The notes beneath the pieces were generated by a model. It had not been told where the DNA came from. It saw nothing but the letters and a program-made list of their open reading frames with translations, and searched no databases. Shown piece by piece: positions 42,041 to 51,376 of a DNA stretch of 64,000 nucleotides. A program made the translations under genes and the position numbers. Numbering within the stretch: position 1 is the first letter of the stretch; the number at the start of each line of letters is the position of its first letter. Source of the stretch: Bacillota bacterium (lineage in GTDB: Bacteria; Bacillota; Clostridia; Christensenellales; SZUA-584); NCBI GenBank assembly GCA_023415915.1, contig JAEZIZ010000003.1, positions 36,521 to 100,520 of the forward strand. The letters run 5' to 3'.

Positions 42041-43435
42041 TCACGCAAGATATTCGACGTAGCTGCCGCCAAGGTAGAAGTCGTATCTTTCCTTCGCGGA
42101 GTCAATCGTACCTTCTGTCGTCTGTTCATAGGCAACGCTGCCTTGAGAGTTTCTCCTCTCGTACTGCCCCGCGCTCTCTCCTGCGCTCTCATGCCCCGAC
42201 ATCGTATTGCTGCTTGCAATATCGACAGTCGTCACAGGTATACCTTTTTCCTTAAGCATGTAATGCAGGTTTGACGACTGGTCCAAGAGCATTGCCTTGA
42301 CGGACGCTTCCTCCGCTTTGATCTGAACCTTTATGTTTCCGTCCTCCATGGTGAGCTTTATGCTCACTTTTCCCATGAAATCGGGCTTCAGATCAATGTC
42401 GAAATCGTACTTGCCTTCCAACGCTCCCGTTTTTACCCTGTCGACTATCTTTAGAACGCTTTCTCTGACGGCTTCCGGCCTTGCCTCGGTATTAGCCGGT
42501 TCAGGCTGCTCAGTCCCAGCCTTGTTAACCGCCGGTTCGGCATTTGCCGCCGCCCCGTTTACAGGCTCCGCCGCAATCCTTGATTCCGGCTTTCCCGTAT
42601 CCATATTAAGAGTTTTAGAATCCGGGGCTTCTGTTTCCGCCGGCTTGTTATCGGCAAAGCCTTGCTTCGCCGTACTGCCTGCGGTGTCATTGGCCTCTTG
42701 CGCGCCTTGCTGTTCAGCCTGTCCTTGCGTTTGTGCTTCCGGGCTTTCGGCGGCTTCCAGGTTCACAGCCATATCCGCTTTATTGGCAGGCTGTAAAACG
42801 CTTTCGGCGCCCGCTTCAGCGGAAGCCTGGCTATTGGTATTCTCCAGGGAATCCAAATAATCGCCCACAATTTTCAATATCTCATCTTGCGTCTGCACCG
42901 GCTTTTTACCGGTATCATTGTTTTGCAGCGTCCATGCAATTTGTTCGGACGTTTCGCCTGTATTCTGTCCGCTCGCCTGCTGGTTTTCAGTCGCACTCTC
43001 GGCTTTTTCCTGAACATTTTGCTGCGGCAGAGGTATCTGCACTGCAGCGTTGCCGTTTTGAGCTTCAGGCTGCTGGTTTATGGGAATTTTATTTCCCTCC
43101 CCAATACAAGCTGTGTTGTCCGATTGATAACTTGGCGGTTCGAATCCTTCGAGAATGCCAACGATTCCATAAACAGCGCCCGCTGCGTCGGGAATGTCTG
43201 GCATGCCGTTATCCTTTACCTCTTTGTCGCCTTTCTCCTCATCCAGCGGCTGCGCCTTGTCGGCGCTTGACTTGCACGGTTCCTCTGGAGGGGCTTCGCA
43301 GTCTTTAAGCTCCTGCGCAAAACCCGGCCCCTTTATGTCCGGTTCCGCACTGTCCTTAACCGGCTTAATGTCCGGAGAGGCGGCTGGCGCTTCGCAGTTT
43401 GGAAACGCTAATGCATTGTAAACGATAAGCTTCAC
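42041..43435 (-). CDS. fliK: Flagellar hook-length control protein FliK
   Basis: 464-residue secreted molecular ruler that stops hook growth. The first 330 residues are low-complexity, rich in Glu, Gln, Ala and Pro, as expected of an unfolded ruler. Residues about 345-425 form the Flg_hook domain (LKPDFMGKVSIKLTMEDG; VKAMLLDQSSNLHYMLKEKG). The best start is GTG 43435 with AGGA five bases upstream; no ATG is near. The amino-acid bias of the ruler part makes the reverse strand look open, but those frames have no recognisable content. Confidence 0.9.
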   Translation of the reverse strand: MKLIVYNALAFPNCEAPAASPDIKPVKDSAEPDIKGPGFAQELKDCEAPPEEPCKSSADKAQPLDEEKGDKEVKDNGMPDIPDAAGAVYGIVGILEGFEPPSYQSDNTACIGEGNKIPINQQPEAQNGNAAVQIPLPQQNVQEKAESATENQQASGQNTGETSEQIAWTLQNNDTGKKPVQTQDEILKIVGDYLDSLENTNSQASAEAGAESVLQPANKADMAVNLEAAESPEAQTQGQAEQQGAQEANDTAGSTAKQGFADNKPAETEAPDSKTLNMDTGKPESRIAAEPVNGAAANAEPAVNKAGTEQPEPANTEARPEAVRESVLKIVDRVKTGALEGKYDFDIDLKPDFMGKVSIKLTMEDGNIKVQIKAEEASVKAMLLDQSSNLHYMLKEKGIPVTTVDIASSNTMSGHESAGESAGQYERRNSQGSVAYEQTTEGTIDSAKERYDFYLGGSYVEYLA

Positions 43436-43453
43436 CTCTTTCCTGTTTGTTAT

Positions 43454-44116
43454 TTATTTCATCATTTCTGATAAAATCTCAGTTGCAACCGCAGAGTTTA
43501 TCTCGTCAAGTACTTTGCCCGCCCGTTCGCTGGACATGTATAAAAGCACCTGTGCCATTTCCTGCGGGGACGTAAGTCCGCTTATAGCCTTTGCGGCTTT
43601 TTTTACGTCCATCTTTTCATAAATCTGCGCTACCGACGTATAATACTGCTTCTGCTGCTCGCCTACTTTTTCTTCTACGTCTTTTACCTCAGATTCCCGT
43701 TTATTGAGATCCTGCTCCTTAGCGTTTAAGTATTCCTCAAGCTTTTTCAGGTCCAGTTCTTTCTGATGAAGTTCTTCTTCCTTTTTGTCAAGCGTTTTTT
43801 CGCGCTTGTCGAGCTTTGCTTGCTCGGCGCTCAAATCCGCTCCGCCCTCCGCGGCGGCTGCCGGGGTATCGAGTTCAAGCAGCGAAGCAACTATCTGTTT
43901 TGCGCCGCCTATATCAAAATAGACCGCTGCACAAGCGCCGGCGATCAAAACTACAAGCACTATGCTTATGAGTGCTCCTGCCGAGATCTTCTTTTTCTTT
44001 TGTACTTTGGCTGATGTCTGTTTTACTGTGTTTTGGTTATTGGCGCTTTTCTTTATATCCAGAGTTTTTCTTGCTTCCGAAGTACTTTTAAGATCAGGAG
44101 CTTTCTTTTCATCCAT
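43454..44116 (-). CDS. YlxF/MotE-like flagellar chaperone-type protein
   Basis: 220-residue protein with one membrane segment (about 42-64, ISAGALISIVLVVLIAGACA), a long charged coiled coil (about 90-155) and a C-terminal MgtE_N-like helical region (MDVKKAAKAISGLTSPQEMA) like that of MotE and FlbB. The position between fliJ and fliK is that of ylxF in Bacillus. A role in stator or export assembly is likely but not proven. I choose ATG 44116 with AAGGAT upstream; GTG 44143 would overlap the fliJ end. Confidence 0.82.
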   Translation of the reverse strand: MDEKKAPDLKSTSEARKTLDIKKSANNQNTVKQTSAKVQKKKKISAGALISIVLVVLIAGACAAVYFDIGGAKQIVASLLELDTPAAAAEGGADLSAEQAKLDKREKTLDKKEEELHQKELDLKKLEEYLNAKEQDLNKRESEVKDVEEKVGEQQKQYYTSVAQIYEKMDVKKAAKAISGLTSPQEMAQVLLYMSSERAGKVLDEINSAVATEILSEMMK

Positions 44117-44129
44117 TATTCTATCCTTG

Positions 44130-44567
44130 TCAGACGCTTGCACGATATGATATGAGATCGTCTACAAGCTTGTCCTGTTCCTTCTTGATTTCATCCATGT
44201 ATTCCGAGTACTGGTTCTCGCGCACCTTATCGAGCAGCTTTTTTTCCCTTCTCGCCTGAACCAGCTTTGAGAGGCACTTCTCCTTTTCCTTCTCGAGCGA
44301 TGCAATCTTATCCTGCACGAGTCCCATTACCGCTTTCAGCCTTTCAAAGAAGTGTCCGTATTCTTTAATCTTTACCGCCTGCACCCCAGCTGCCATCGCC
44401 TCGCAGTATTCGCCTTTCATTCTTTCAAAGTTGCTGCTTAGTACATCAAGGTCGTTAAGCCTTTTCACAAGTTCGGCTTCGATCTCGCTCATCTGCATCT
44501 TATATTGTTTTTCGATGCTCTCCTGCATGTCGTACAGGGGTTGCAGCGTAAACACAAATTGCTTCAT
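44130..44567 (-). CDS. fliJ: Flagellar export chaperone/stalk FliJ
   Basis: 145-residue protein predicted to be almost wholly a long alpha-helical hairpin, as in FliJ, which sits in the centre of the FliI ring and helps unlock the export gate. The N-terminal KQFVFTLQPLYDMQESIEKQ is conserved. It overlaps fliI by four bases (ATGA), which suggests coupled synthesis with its ATPase partner. Confidence 0.9.
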   Translation of the reverse strand: MKQFVFTLQPLYDMQESIEKQYKMQMSEIEAELVKRLNDLDVLSSNFERMKGEYCEAMAAGVQAVKIKEYGHFFERLKAVMGLVQDKIASLEKEKEKCLSKLVQARREKKLLDKVRENQYSEYMDEIKKEQDKLVDDLISYRASV

Positions 44568-45895
44568 TCGACCTCACGCCTGTCATATATTTCGTTTACA
44601 AGCCTCATCGTCTCTTCGTATGAGAACCGCTCTCCAACCTGCTGCCGCAGCAGGTCGTTTATAGGCCCTATTAATTCTATCGCTTCATCTATCTTCTTAC
44701 TTGAGCCTTTTTTATAGGCTCCTATGGATATCAGGTCCTGCGCGTCCTTGTATATCGCCATCACGCTGCGGATAAACGAGGTCTTCTCTCTGTCTTCCCT
44801 GGACGTGACGTCGGGCATAAGACGGCTTATGCTTTGAAGCACATCTATAGCCGGATAATGGTTCGCGTTGGCTATCTTTCTCGACAGTATGATATGACCG
44901 TCAAGTATGCCGCGTACCGTGTCGGATATAGGCTCGTCCATGTCGTCGCCTTCCACGAGCACTGTATAAAGTCCCGTTATGGAACCGCGCTTGCCTGTTC
45001 CCGCCCTTTCGAGCAGCTTGGGCAATATAGCGTACACCGAAGGGGTAAACCCTCTCGATACAGGCGGCTCGCCTATGGCCATGCCTATCTCTCTTTGCGC
45101 CATCGCAAACCTCGTAAGCGAATCCATCAGCAGCATTACGTTGTAGCCCTGGTCCCGGAAGAACTCGGCTATCGCCGTTCCCACCATCGCCGACTTCAAT
45201 CTTACAAGCGCCGGCTGGTCGGACGTCGCCACCACGAGTACGGACCTTTTAAGGCCCTCTTCCTTTAAGTCCTTCTCGATGAAGTCCCTTACTTCCCTGC
45301 CTCTTTCGCCGATAAGCACTATTACGTTTATATCGGCCGAGGTGTTCCTTGCTATCATTCCGAGCAGTGTGCTTTTTCCTACGCCGCTGCCGGAGAATAT
45401 GCCTACCCTCTGCCCCATTCCCAGAGTAAGCATGGAGTCTATCGCTTTTATCCCCATAGTAAGCCGCTCGGTTATGCGGCTCCTTTCCATGGGATTAGGC
45501 GGCTGATTCATAATTGGGTAGCGGCCCTGTATCTTAACCTTTCCTTTGCCGTCCATAGGGTTTCCAAGCCCGTCCAGCACTCTACCGCAAAAGTCTTTGC
45601 CCACCGCCACGTTGAGTTGGCGTTCTTCCGATACCACATGGCTGTTGGGGCCCGCTCCCGAAAGGTCTCCAAACGGCATAAGCACTACTTTTTTGTCTTT
45701 GAATCCCACCACTTCGGAAAGTATGTACTTGTCCCGCTTTTCAGTATATATGCGGCATATGTCGCCAAGCTTTGCTGTCAGCCCTACCGCCTCTACGGTA
45801 AGGCCGAGTATCTGGCTTACCCTGCCGCCGTATTCATACGGGTCGGCGTCTTTTACCGCCTCCCGGTACATATCCAGATTACAGAGCTTATTCAT
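44564..45895 (-). CDS. fliI: Flagellum-specific ATPase FliI
   Basis: 443-residue F1-like ATPase of the flagellar type III export apparatus. Walker A GIFSGSGVGKSTLLG lies near residue 160, followed by LIGERGREVRDF and the Walker B strand NVMLLMDSLTRFAMAQRE. The C-terminal helical domain is complete. Start ATG 45895 has GGAG upstream and overlaps fliH by eight bases. Works with FliH, FliJ and the FlhA/FlhB gate encoded at the right end of the window. Confidence 0.95.
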   Translation of the reverse strand: MNKLCNLDMYREAVKDADPYEYGGRVSQILGLTVEAVGLTAKLGDICRIYTEKRDKYILSEVVGFKDKKVVLMPFGDLSGAGPNSHVVSEERQLNVAVGKDFCGRVLDGLGNPMDGKGKVKIQGRYPIMNQPPNPMERSRITERLTMGIKAIDSMLTLGMGQRVGIFSGSGVGKSTLLGMIARNTSADINVIVLIGERGREVRDFIEKDLKEEGLKRSVLVVATSDQPALVRLKSAMVGTAIAEFFRDQGYNVMLLMDSLTRFAMAQREIGMAIGEPPVSRGFTPSVYAILPKLLERAGTGKRGSITGLYTVLVEGDDMDEPISDTVRGILDGHIILSRKIANANHYPAIDVLQSISRLMPDVTSREDREKTSFIRSVMAIYKDAQDLISIGAYKKGSSKKIDEAIELIGPINDLLRQQVGERFSYEETMRLVNEIYDRREVE

Positions 45896-46625
45896 CGCTC
45901 TCCGCCTTTTCTTCAAGCTGATGCTTTATCCTTGACAGCTGCACCTTGGTGCTTGCGTTGAGAACTTCGTCGTCCGACTCGAGTATGCAAACTCCGTCGC
46001 CCACCTGTCCGTCGCAGACGACTTCGAAAGGAAGGCCTCCCGTTTCTCCCACAAGCCATTCGGCGCCGTTTTTGAAAAACCGTTCATATTCGGCTTTGCC
46101 AACGTGTATTACCAGCTTTTCGGCGTTCTTCAATTCGTTAATCGCTTTAATAACGATTCCTTCATATATTTTATCGTCCTTTTGGAGTTCGATATTAACT
46201 ATTTTTTCCGCTATGTCGAAAGCAAGCTGCAATACGCTGTCCTTTAACTCATTGAAAAGATTTTCCTTATATCTTTCCAAATTGGCAAAAATATTCCTGG
46301 CCGTGTTCGTTTGTTCCTGCATGTATTTGGTTACTTCGGCCTCAGCGTCGTTTTTGCCCTGATTGTATCCTTCCTGCCATGCCGACTTTCTTATCTTTTC
46401 CGCGTTGTCATACGCTTCCTTTATTATCTGTTCCGCTTTTTCAGTCGCGCTTTGCAGTTTAAGCTGCGCCTGCTCGGCAAGGTCTACCTCGGGCTGCTCG
46501 GAGCCTTCATGTATTTCTTCCTTCGCCGGCTTTGTTTCCTGCACGGGTATGGGCCGTGGGGTGATAACGACGACAGATTTGTTTGTGCTCATCTGTTCGA
46601 CCAGCGACTGGTTGATCTTAAACAA
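45888..46625 (-). CDS. fliH: Flagellar assembly protein FliH
   Basis: 245-residue peripheral stalk that links FliI to the C ring. The N-terminal third is Pro/Glu-rich; residues about 55-140 form a charged coiled coil (QLKLQSATEKAEQIIKEAYD), and the C-terminal domain resembles the delta subunit of F-ATPases (WLVGETGGLPFEVVCDGQVG). The start is TTG 46625, which has GGAGG nine bases upstream and overlaps the fliG stop region; an ATG 11 codons later has no good site. Confidence 0.88.
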   Translation of the reverse strand: MFKINQSLVEQMSTNKSVVVITPRPIPVQETKPAKEEIHEGSEQPEVDLAEQAQLKLQSATEKAEQIIKEAYDNAEKIRKSAWQEGYNQGKNDAEAEVTKYMQEQTNTARNIFANLERYKENLFNELKDSVLQLAFDIAEKIVNIELQKDDKIYEGIVIKAINELKNAEKLVIHVGKAEYERFFKNGAEWLVGETGGLPFEVVCDGQVGDGVCILESDDEVLNASTKVQLSRIKHQLEEKAESDE

Positions 46626-47637
46626 TTACGTCATCCTCCCCGCTGCGTTGTATGATGATCTCGCCGGAATCGTCAAGCTGACGAATTGTATTAACAATCT
46701 TCTGCTGCGCTTCTTCAACGTCTCTGACTCTGACCGGTCCCATAACCTCTATATCTTCCTTGATCATCTCCTGCAAACGAGTAGAAATATTGCTGTATAT
46801 GACCTTTGCAACCTCCGGAGTCGAGCCTTTGAGCGCAACGGCAAGGTCGCGGTTGTCGATCTCTTTGAGCACGCGCTGTATAGCCTGATTCGAGAGTTTG
46901 ACGATATCTTCAAATACGAACATGCGCTTCCTTATTTCTTCCACAAGCTCAGCGTCCGATTCTTCGAGCGCTTCGAGCAGATGCCGTTCAGTACCTCTGT
47001 CCACGCTGTTGAGTATTTTAACGAGGCTATCGATGCCTCCCGCAGACGTCGTGTCTCCGAAGTTAAGCGTGGAGAGCTTCTTCTCAAGCACGCGTTCCGT
47101 TTCCTTGATATATTCAGGCGACGTTATGCCCATGTTTGCGATTCTTGCTATTACGCTCGTCTGTATTTCCAAAGGAAGCGACGCGAGTATCGCAGCCGAA
47201 TTCTTAGGGTCTATGTATGACAGAATGAGCGCTATTGTCTGCGGATGCTCGTTCTGTATGAAGTTGAGAACCTGCGCCGAATCCGCTTTTCTTATAAAAT
47301 CGAAGGGTTTGACGCGCAGCGAAGAAGAGAGCTTCATTATAAGGTCGTTTGCGCTCTCAGGCCCGAACGCGCGGTCAAGTATATCACGCGCGTATTCTAT
47401 GCCGCCTTCGGATATATACTTCTGCGCGATACACATCTGTATGAATTCGGTTAATACCTCTTCCTTTATCTCGGGCTCGACGCGCCGCATACTGGTAATG
47501 CTGAGCGTAAGCTGTTCGACTTCTTCCTCAGACAGATACTTAAATACCCTGGCGGCGTATTCCTTGCCAAGCATGATCATCAATATTGCAGCTTTTTCTT
47601 TTGGTGAAAACCTTTCCTGACCAGCCAAACCATTCAC
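46618..47637 (-). CDS. fliG: Flagellar motor switch protein FliG
   Basis: 339-residue C-ring protein that contacts the MS ring through its N-terminal domain and the MotA loop through its C-terminal domain. The C-terminal torque helix is visible (KRMFVFEDIVKLSNQAIQRV), as is the middle-domain EHPQTIALILSYI. Two starts are possible: GTG 47637 with only weak AAAG, or TTG 47628 with AGGTGA at good spacing; the latter gives a protein three residues shorter. It lies 5 bp after fliF. Confidence 0.94.
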   Translation of the reverse strand: MNGLAGQERFSPKEKAAILMIMLGKEYAARVFKYLSEEEVEQLTLSITSMRRVEPEIKEEVLTEFIQMCIAQKYISEGGIEYARDILDRAFGPESANDLIMKLSSSLRVKPFDFIRKADSAQVLNFIQNEHPQTIALILSYIDPKNSAAILASLPLEIQTSVIARIANMGITSPEYIKETERVLEKKLSTLNFGDTTSAGGIDSLVKILNSVDRGTERHLLEALEESDAELVEEIRKRMFVFEDIVKLSNQAIQRVLKEIDNRDLAVALKGSTPEVAKVIYSNISTRLQEMIKEDIEVMGPVRVRDVEEAQQKIVNTIRQLDDSGEIIIQRSGEDDVIV

Positions 47638-47642
47638 CTGCT

Positions 47643-49223
47643 TTAATCTTCATTGAGCCAATTGCGCAGCATGTTGGCAATCGACTCGGGGTTCTTATTC
47701 ACGTAATCTTTCAGGACAGCTAAATTGTCGTCCTTGGCTTCAAAATCAATCTCTTTGGCGTCGATATCCGACACGGGCTCCGCGCCCGGTATTATCTCCT
47801 CGTCGGCGATGAGCTCAAAACCTTCGGATTCCTGCATCTCTTCCTCCTTCTTCGGTATAAGCATCTTTATTATGGAGAAGAGGAATATCGCAACTATGAT
47901 GCCGCCTATTACAAGTATTATCAGCCTTGTGGTCTCGGCGCTCTGAGCGTCGCTGATTATTTTCTGCTGTACTTCAAGCGACGTCGCCATTTCGTCGGGC
48001 AGGCTGGTGTCCGCCTCGGCAAACGGCAGCGCTTTAACCGTTATGTTCTCAGGCTTTGCCCCTGTCGCCGTAGATACGAGCTGCGTGACCTCATCAGCAT
48101 AGTTTCCGGTGTTTTCGCTGTTAAGCACAACGGAAACGGAAATATCTTTTACCTGTCCCTGCGCCTGCTCAATCTGAGTAGTCGTCTGGTTGATTTCGTA
48201 GTTTACTTCACGCGACACGTTGTAGTACACCGCGTCGGAAGTATCGAGCGATGCAAGATACTGCGAAGCGTTGCCGTTTGAATCTATGCCCGGTATGCCG
48301 CCCGCGCCGTCGTTCTTTATCGCTTCGACGAGCTCCCTCATACTGGTAACGAGCCCTTCCTCGCGGCCTTCGGGCGCTGCATACTCAATGGATTCAGACT
48401 TGGTTTTGTCAAAGTTCAGCGTAACGTTGACCTGCGCTATAACGTTCTCTTTGCCGAACACGGGCGATAGGAGGTCTATTATCTGCTGCTGATACTGCGC
48501 CTTTACATTGTTTTGCAGCGCGAGCTGCGTATCGGCGTTATCCACCTCGTCTTCTTCCCCGACGGAGTACAGCACCATCTGTGAATCTACTATCGTAACG
48601 TTTTCCGGCTTAAGGCCAGATATGCTCTTGCAGACAAGCTCCGCTATGGCGTTCACTTCGGCTTTTTCAAGCTGCGCTCCTTTTTTGAGCGTCAGCATTA
48701 CTGAAGCGGTTGCTTCCTTATTATTATTGGAAAGTACAAAAGAGCTGTCTTCGCCCAGGTCGAGATTCACTACCGCGTCTTCGACCTTGCTCATTTGCCT
48801 TATCGTCTGCCGGATGTTCTCCTGCTGCTGGTACTGATAGTATATATTCTTTTCGGTATCGGTTACTCCGAGTCCGGACGCGCCCTTATATATATCGTAG
48901 TTAAGCCCGCTCGTGGGATACCCTTTGGAAGCGAGTTCCATCCTTATGGTATCTACGTCGCTGCCGGAGATGAGCACCGTATCCTCGCCCTCGGTCTTTG
49001 CGTCCACTCCCATCTCCTGAAGCAGCGACAGCACCTGAGCCGTATCGGAGCGCTCCATGCCGCTGTAAAGTACGGTATATGTCTTTTGATTCAACAGGAT
49101 GGACACAACGATGATAACGACGAAAATCAGGGAAACGAGAACTATCAGACGTTTCCGTTTCCCTGAATCCATCTTTTTAAAATAACCGACTATTTTATCC
49201 AGTATACCTTTAACGTTTGCCAA
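47643..49223 (-). CDS. fliF: Flagellar MS-ring protein FliF
   Basis: 526-residue ring protein. Membrane segments flank a large outer part: the first at about 25-45 (LIVLVSLIFVVIIVVSIL), the second at about 428-450 (LIILVIGGIIVAIFLFSI). The outer part has the YscJ/FliF-type ring-building domain (TVLYSGMERSDTAQVLSLLQ). The C-terminal tail (IANMLRNWLNED) is the FliG-binding helix. Start is TTG 49223 with GAGGT upstream. The genes flgB, flgC and fliE, commonly found just before fliF, are absent; the divergent flagellin gene lies there instead. Confidence 0.95.
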   Translation of the reverse strand: MANVKGILDKIVGYFKKMDSGKRKRLIVLVSLIFVVIIVVSILLNQKTYTVLYSGMERSDTAQVLSLLQEMGVDAKTEGEDTVLISGSDVDTIRMELASKGYPTSGLNYDIYKGASGLGVTDTEKNIYYQYQQQENIRQTIRQMSKVEDAVVNLDLGEDSSFVLSNNNKEATASVMLTLKKGAQLEKAEVNAIAELVCKSISGLKPENVTIVDSQMVLYSVGEEDEVDNADTQLALQNNVKAQYQQQIIDLLSPVFGKENVIAQVNVTLNFDKTKSESIEYAAPEGREEGLVTSMRELVEAIKNDGAGGIPGIDSNGNASQYLASLDTSDAVYYNVSREVNYEINQTTTQIEQAQGQVKDISVSVVLNSENTGNYADEVTQLVSTATGAKPENITVKALPFAEADTSLPDEMATSLEVQQKIISDAQSAETTRLIILVIGGIIVAIFLFSIIKMLIPKKEEEMQESEGFELIADEEIIPGAEPVSDIDAKEIDFEAKDDNLAVLKDYVNKNPESIANMLRNWLNED

Positions 49224-49404
49224 AGTTTTACCTCACTACCCCTCAGGTTCCCTTTGGAATCCTTTGTTGTCGCCCCAAAAAAAATAACTTTCAATATTGT
49301 TTCGCTTTAACTTTTTTTGGGACACGATTTTAGCGATGTACATTCTATATAAACGCGTTTTTGGTATTTGAATCAAAAACGATGTTTAATTTTGCAAAAT
49401 CTAT

Positions 49405-49431
49405 TAAAGTATCCCGAATTAAAACCGATAA
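49405..49431 (+). promoter_or_regulatory. SigD (sigma-28) promoter of flagellin
   Basis: TAAA (49405-49408), exactly 15 bp, then ACCGATAA (49424-49431). This matches the consensus TAAA-N15-GCCGATAA with one change. The cognate sigma factor is encoded at 58281-59036 and its inhibitor FlgM at 55401-55676. Confidence 0.9.
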
Positions 49432-49446
49432 TATATACGAGGGTAA

Positions 49447-49533
49447 ACGGCGCGCTTCTAGGCGCCACAAGAGCGCCGTAAAGCCTCTCGATTATGCAAG
49501 GATGCAAATTTAAAAAATCACGGAGGAAAAAAA
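49447..49533 (+). promoter_or_regulatory. Flagellin mRNA leader with alternative hairpins and CsrA-type GGA sites
   Basis: The segment ACGGCGC (49447-49453) can pair with GCGCCGT (49473-49479), or its GGCGC with GCGCC at 49462-49466; a third pairing joins 49461-49465 with 49473-49477. These are mutually exclusive. Two GGA motifs follow, AAGGATG (49498-49504) and the ribosome site ACGGAGGA (49520-49527), as in Bacillus hag mRNA, where CsrA binds both. Function is inferred from the csrA-fliW genes nearby. Confidence 0.5.
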
Positions 49534-49534
49534 C

Positions 49535-50641
49535 ATGAGAATCAACAACAACATTATGGCGATCAACACACATCGTCAGTACACGGTAAACAACAGCTCG
49601 ATGGCAAGGTCTGCGGCTAAACTGTCCTCAGGCTACAAAATCAACACCGCCGGCGACGACGCGGCCGGTCTCGCAATATCCGAGAAAATGCGCGCCCAGA
49701 TAAGAGGTCTCAAGATGGCTTCCAAGAACAGCGAAGACGCGATATCGCTGGTGCAGACGGCGGAAGGCGCTCTCACCGAAACCCAGTCGATACTTCAGCG
49801 TATGCGTGAGCTGGCGGTACAGTCGGCTTCGGCAACGAACGAAGACTCGGTTGACCGCGTAGCCCTGCAGGCTGAGTTTGCACAGCTCATCGAAGAGATC
49901 GACGACATAGCGACCGATACGAAGTTCAACGACATGGCGCTGCTCGACGGCACGTTCGGCGGAGGCACCGCAATTGATTCCGACCCTGCAAGTTCTACGA
50001 TATTTGCCGAGCCGGGCATAGCCGGCGTTTCCATATCGGGAACAGCGGCCGCAACGTATTCGTTCGAAGATGACGGAACAGACCTGACGGTATCCGATGG
50101 CACGACAACCGTTACCATTGCGGGCGGCACAATGGCTGCGGGCGCACAGACGCTTGAAATTAAAGAGTTCGGTATCACGATAACGCTCGGCAGCGGGTTC
50201 CAAGCCGAAGGCCTTGATGGTGTAGATCTTGTTGTAACTTCCAGCGGCACTGAAGCCAATATACAGACAGGCGCGAACGCGGGACAGACCATGAGCCTCA
50301 CCATTGGCGCTATGGACGCCGCTACGCTTGGCGTAAACGGACTGAGCGTGGCTTCTGCGAGCAACGCAAGTTCGGCGATTACCGCGGTCAATGATGCCAT
50401 AAACTTAGTATCCGCACAGCGCGCGAGACTCGGCGCCTACCAGAACAGGCTCGAGCACAAGATCAACAACCTCGACACGTCTTCCGAAAACCTGCAGGCT
50501 GCAGAAAGCCGTATCCGCGATATAGATATGGCGGCGGAAATGACGAACTACACGCAGAACAGCATACTGGTACAGGCTGCTACGTCGATGCTGGCTCAGG
50601 CCAACGCGGCTCCGCAGAATGTTCTCAAGCTGCTGCAGTAA
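49535..50641 (+). CDS. hag: Flagellin
   Basis: 368-residue filament protein. The N-terminal D0/D1 (MRINNNIMAINTHRQ; KLSSGYKINTAGDDAAGLAI; LAVQSASATNEDSVDR) and the C-terminal D1/D0 (AQRARLGAYQNRLEHKINNL; MTNYTQNSILVQAATSMLAQ) are complete. The middle 150 residues form a Thr/Ala/Gly-rich outer domain of modest size. Start ATG 49535 has CGGAGG eight bases upstream. It is monocistronic, on the strand opposite to the rest of the cluster, driven by a SigD promoter and closed by a strong terminator. Confidence 0.97.
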   Translation: MRINNNIMAINTHRQYTVNNSSMARSAAKLSSGYKINTAGDDAAGLAISEKMRAQIRGLKMASKNSEDAISLVQTAEGALTETQSILQRMRELAVQSASATNEDSVDRVALQAEFAQLIEEIDDIATDTKFNDMALLDGTFGGGTAIDSDPASSTIFAEPGIAGVSISGTAAATYSFEDDGTDLTVSDGTTTVTIAGGTMAAGAQTLEIKEFGITITLGSGFQAEGLDGVDLVVTSSGTEANIQTGANAGQTMSLTIGAMDAATLGVNGLSVASASNASSAITAVNDAINLVSAQRARLGAYQNRLEHKINNLDTSSENLQAAESRIRDIDMAAEMTNYTQNSILVQAATSMLAQANAAPQNVLKLLQ

Positions 50642-50688
50642 CGAATCCGATTTTGGAGAGTCTGGATTACCCCCAGTTCTTCATAGTA

Positions 50689-50717
50689 AAAAAACCCGCT
50701 CCGGCGGGTTTTTTTAT
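50689..50717 (+). terminator. Intrinsic terminator of flagellin
   Basis: CCCGC (50695-50699), loop TCCG, GCGGG (50704-50708), with an A-run before and seven T after. It lies about 50 bp after the flagellin stop codon. Confidence 0.92.
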
Positions 50718-50980
50718 TTGCATTAAAGCCCATGCCCGCGGGTAAGCGGACTGATGTGCTTTTTAGTTCGCTTGCTGCAATGCGGACAGCGCATGGCTAT
50801 TCCGAAAATGAAAAATTCCATTCGGGGCCTAATACAGCAGAAACTCGCTCACCGCACTGTATTGCCCGGCTAAATCCCACGCAGTCAAACAAATGCCGCT
50901 CTAGGATACCTAACAAGAGGGTGTCGTACTTACACTTAAGGGAGCCGTAAACGAGCGCCGCAAGAGGCATGTGCCTTCCT

Positions 50981-51008
50981 GCCATTCCGAACGCAGTGAG
51001 GAATCCCA
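50981..51008 (+). repeat. Element A, left-end fragment
   Basis: GCCATTCCGAACGCAGTGAG followed by GAATCCCA matches the left end of element A. No matching right end follows within 150 bp. Confidence 0.5.
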
Positions 51009-51376
51009 TTTGCAGCCTAATATATGGGGTTTTTCACATTCTCTCGCGCAGCGGACGGGATCGCGAGGGGAATATCGGCAGGCGGCGCGAAACGTAACAA
51101 CAGCATATCCTTGTCATTGGTATGAATACATAATACCGATAAATAGTATCCGTATATTACGGTGCGTATAGCTTAAACTTCACCCCGTATACTTCTTCAC
51201 TCTATGCTGTCAATGTTACACGCTTGCAGCTTCAAGAACAGTACGGCTAATAATCCGCTAATAATCATCAGCCCTTTCATGGGGTGGTTTTTATTGAACC
51301 CTAAAAGGGATTCTTGCCGGGCAGCCTCGCGGCATATTACGGTTCCGCAAACCGCGTCGGATACACACCTCATAAA

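Larger units (their letters stand above)
49224..49534. other. Divergent intergenic region fliF / flagellin
   Basis: 311 bp between divergent genes. On the plus strand it holds the SigD promoter and leader of flagellin. On the fliF side an A/T-run inverted repeat (CCCCAAAAAAA near 49276 and TTTTTTTGGG near 49311) forms a 10-bp stem in the presumed fliF leader. I see only a weak SigA candidate for fliF (TTGATT near 49375 on the minus strand). Confidence 0.55.

Noticed and set aside
42333..43308. Long plus-strand frames antisense to fliK
   Set aside because: They arise from the biased Glu/Ala/Gln codons of the FliK ruler region and carry no recognisable protein pattern.
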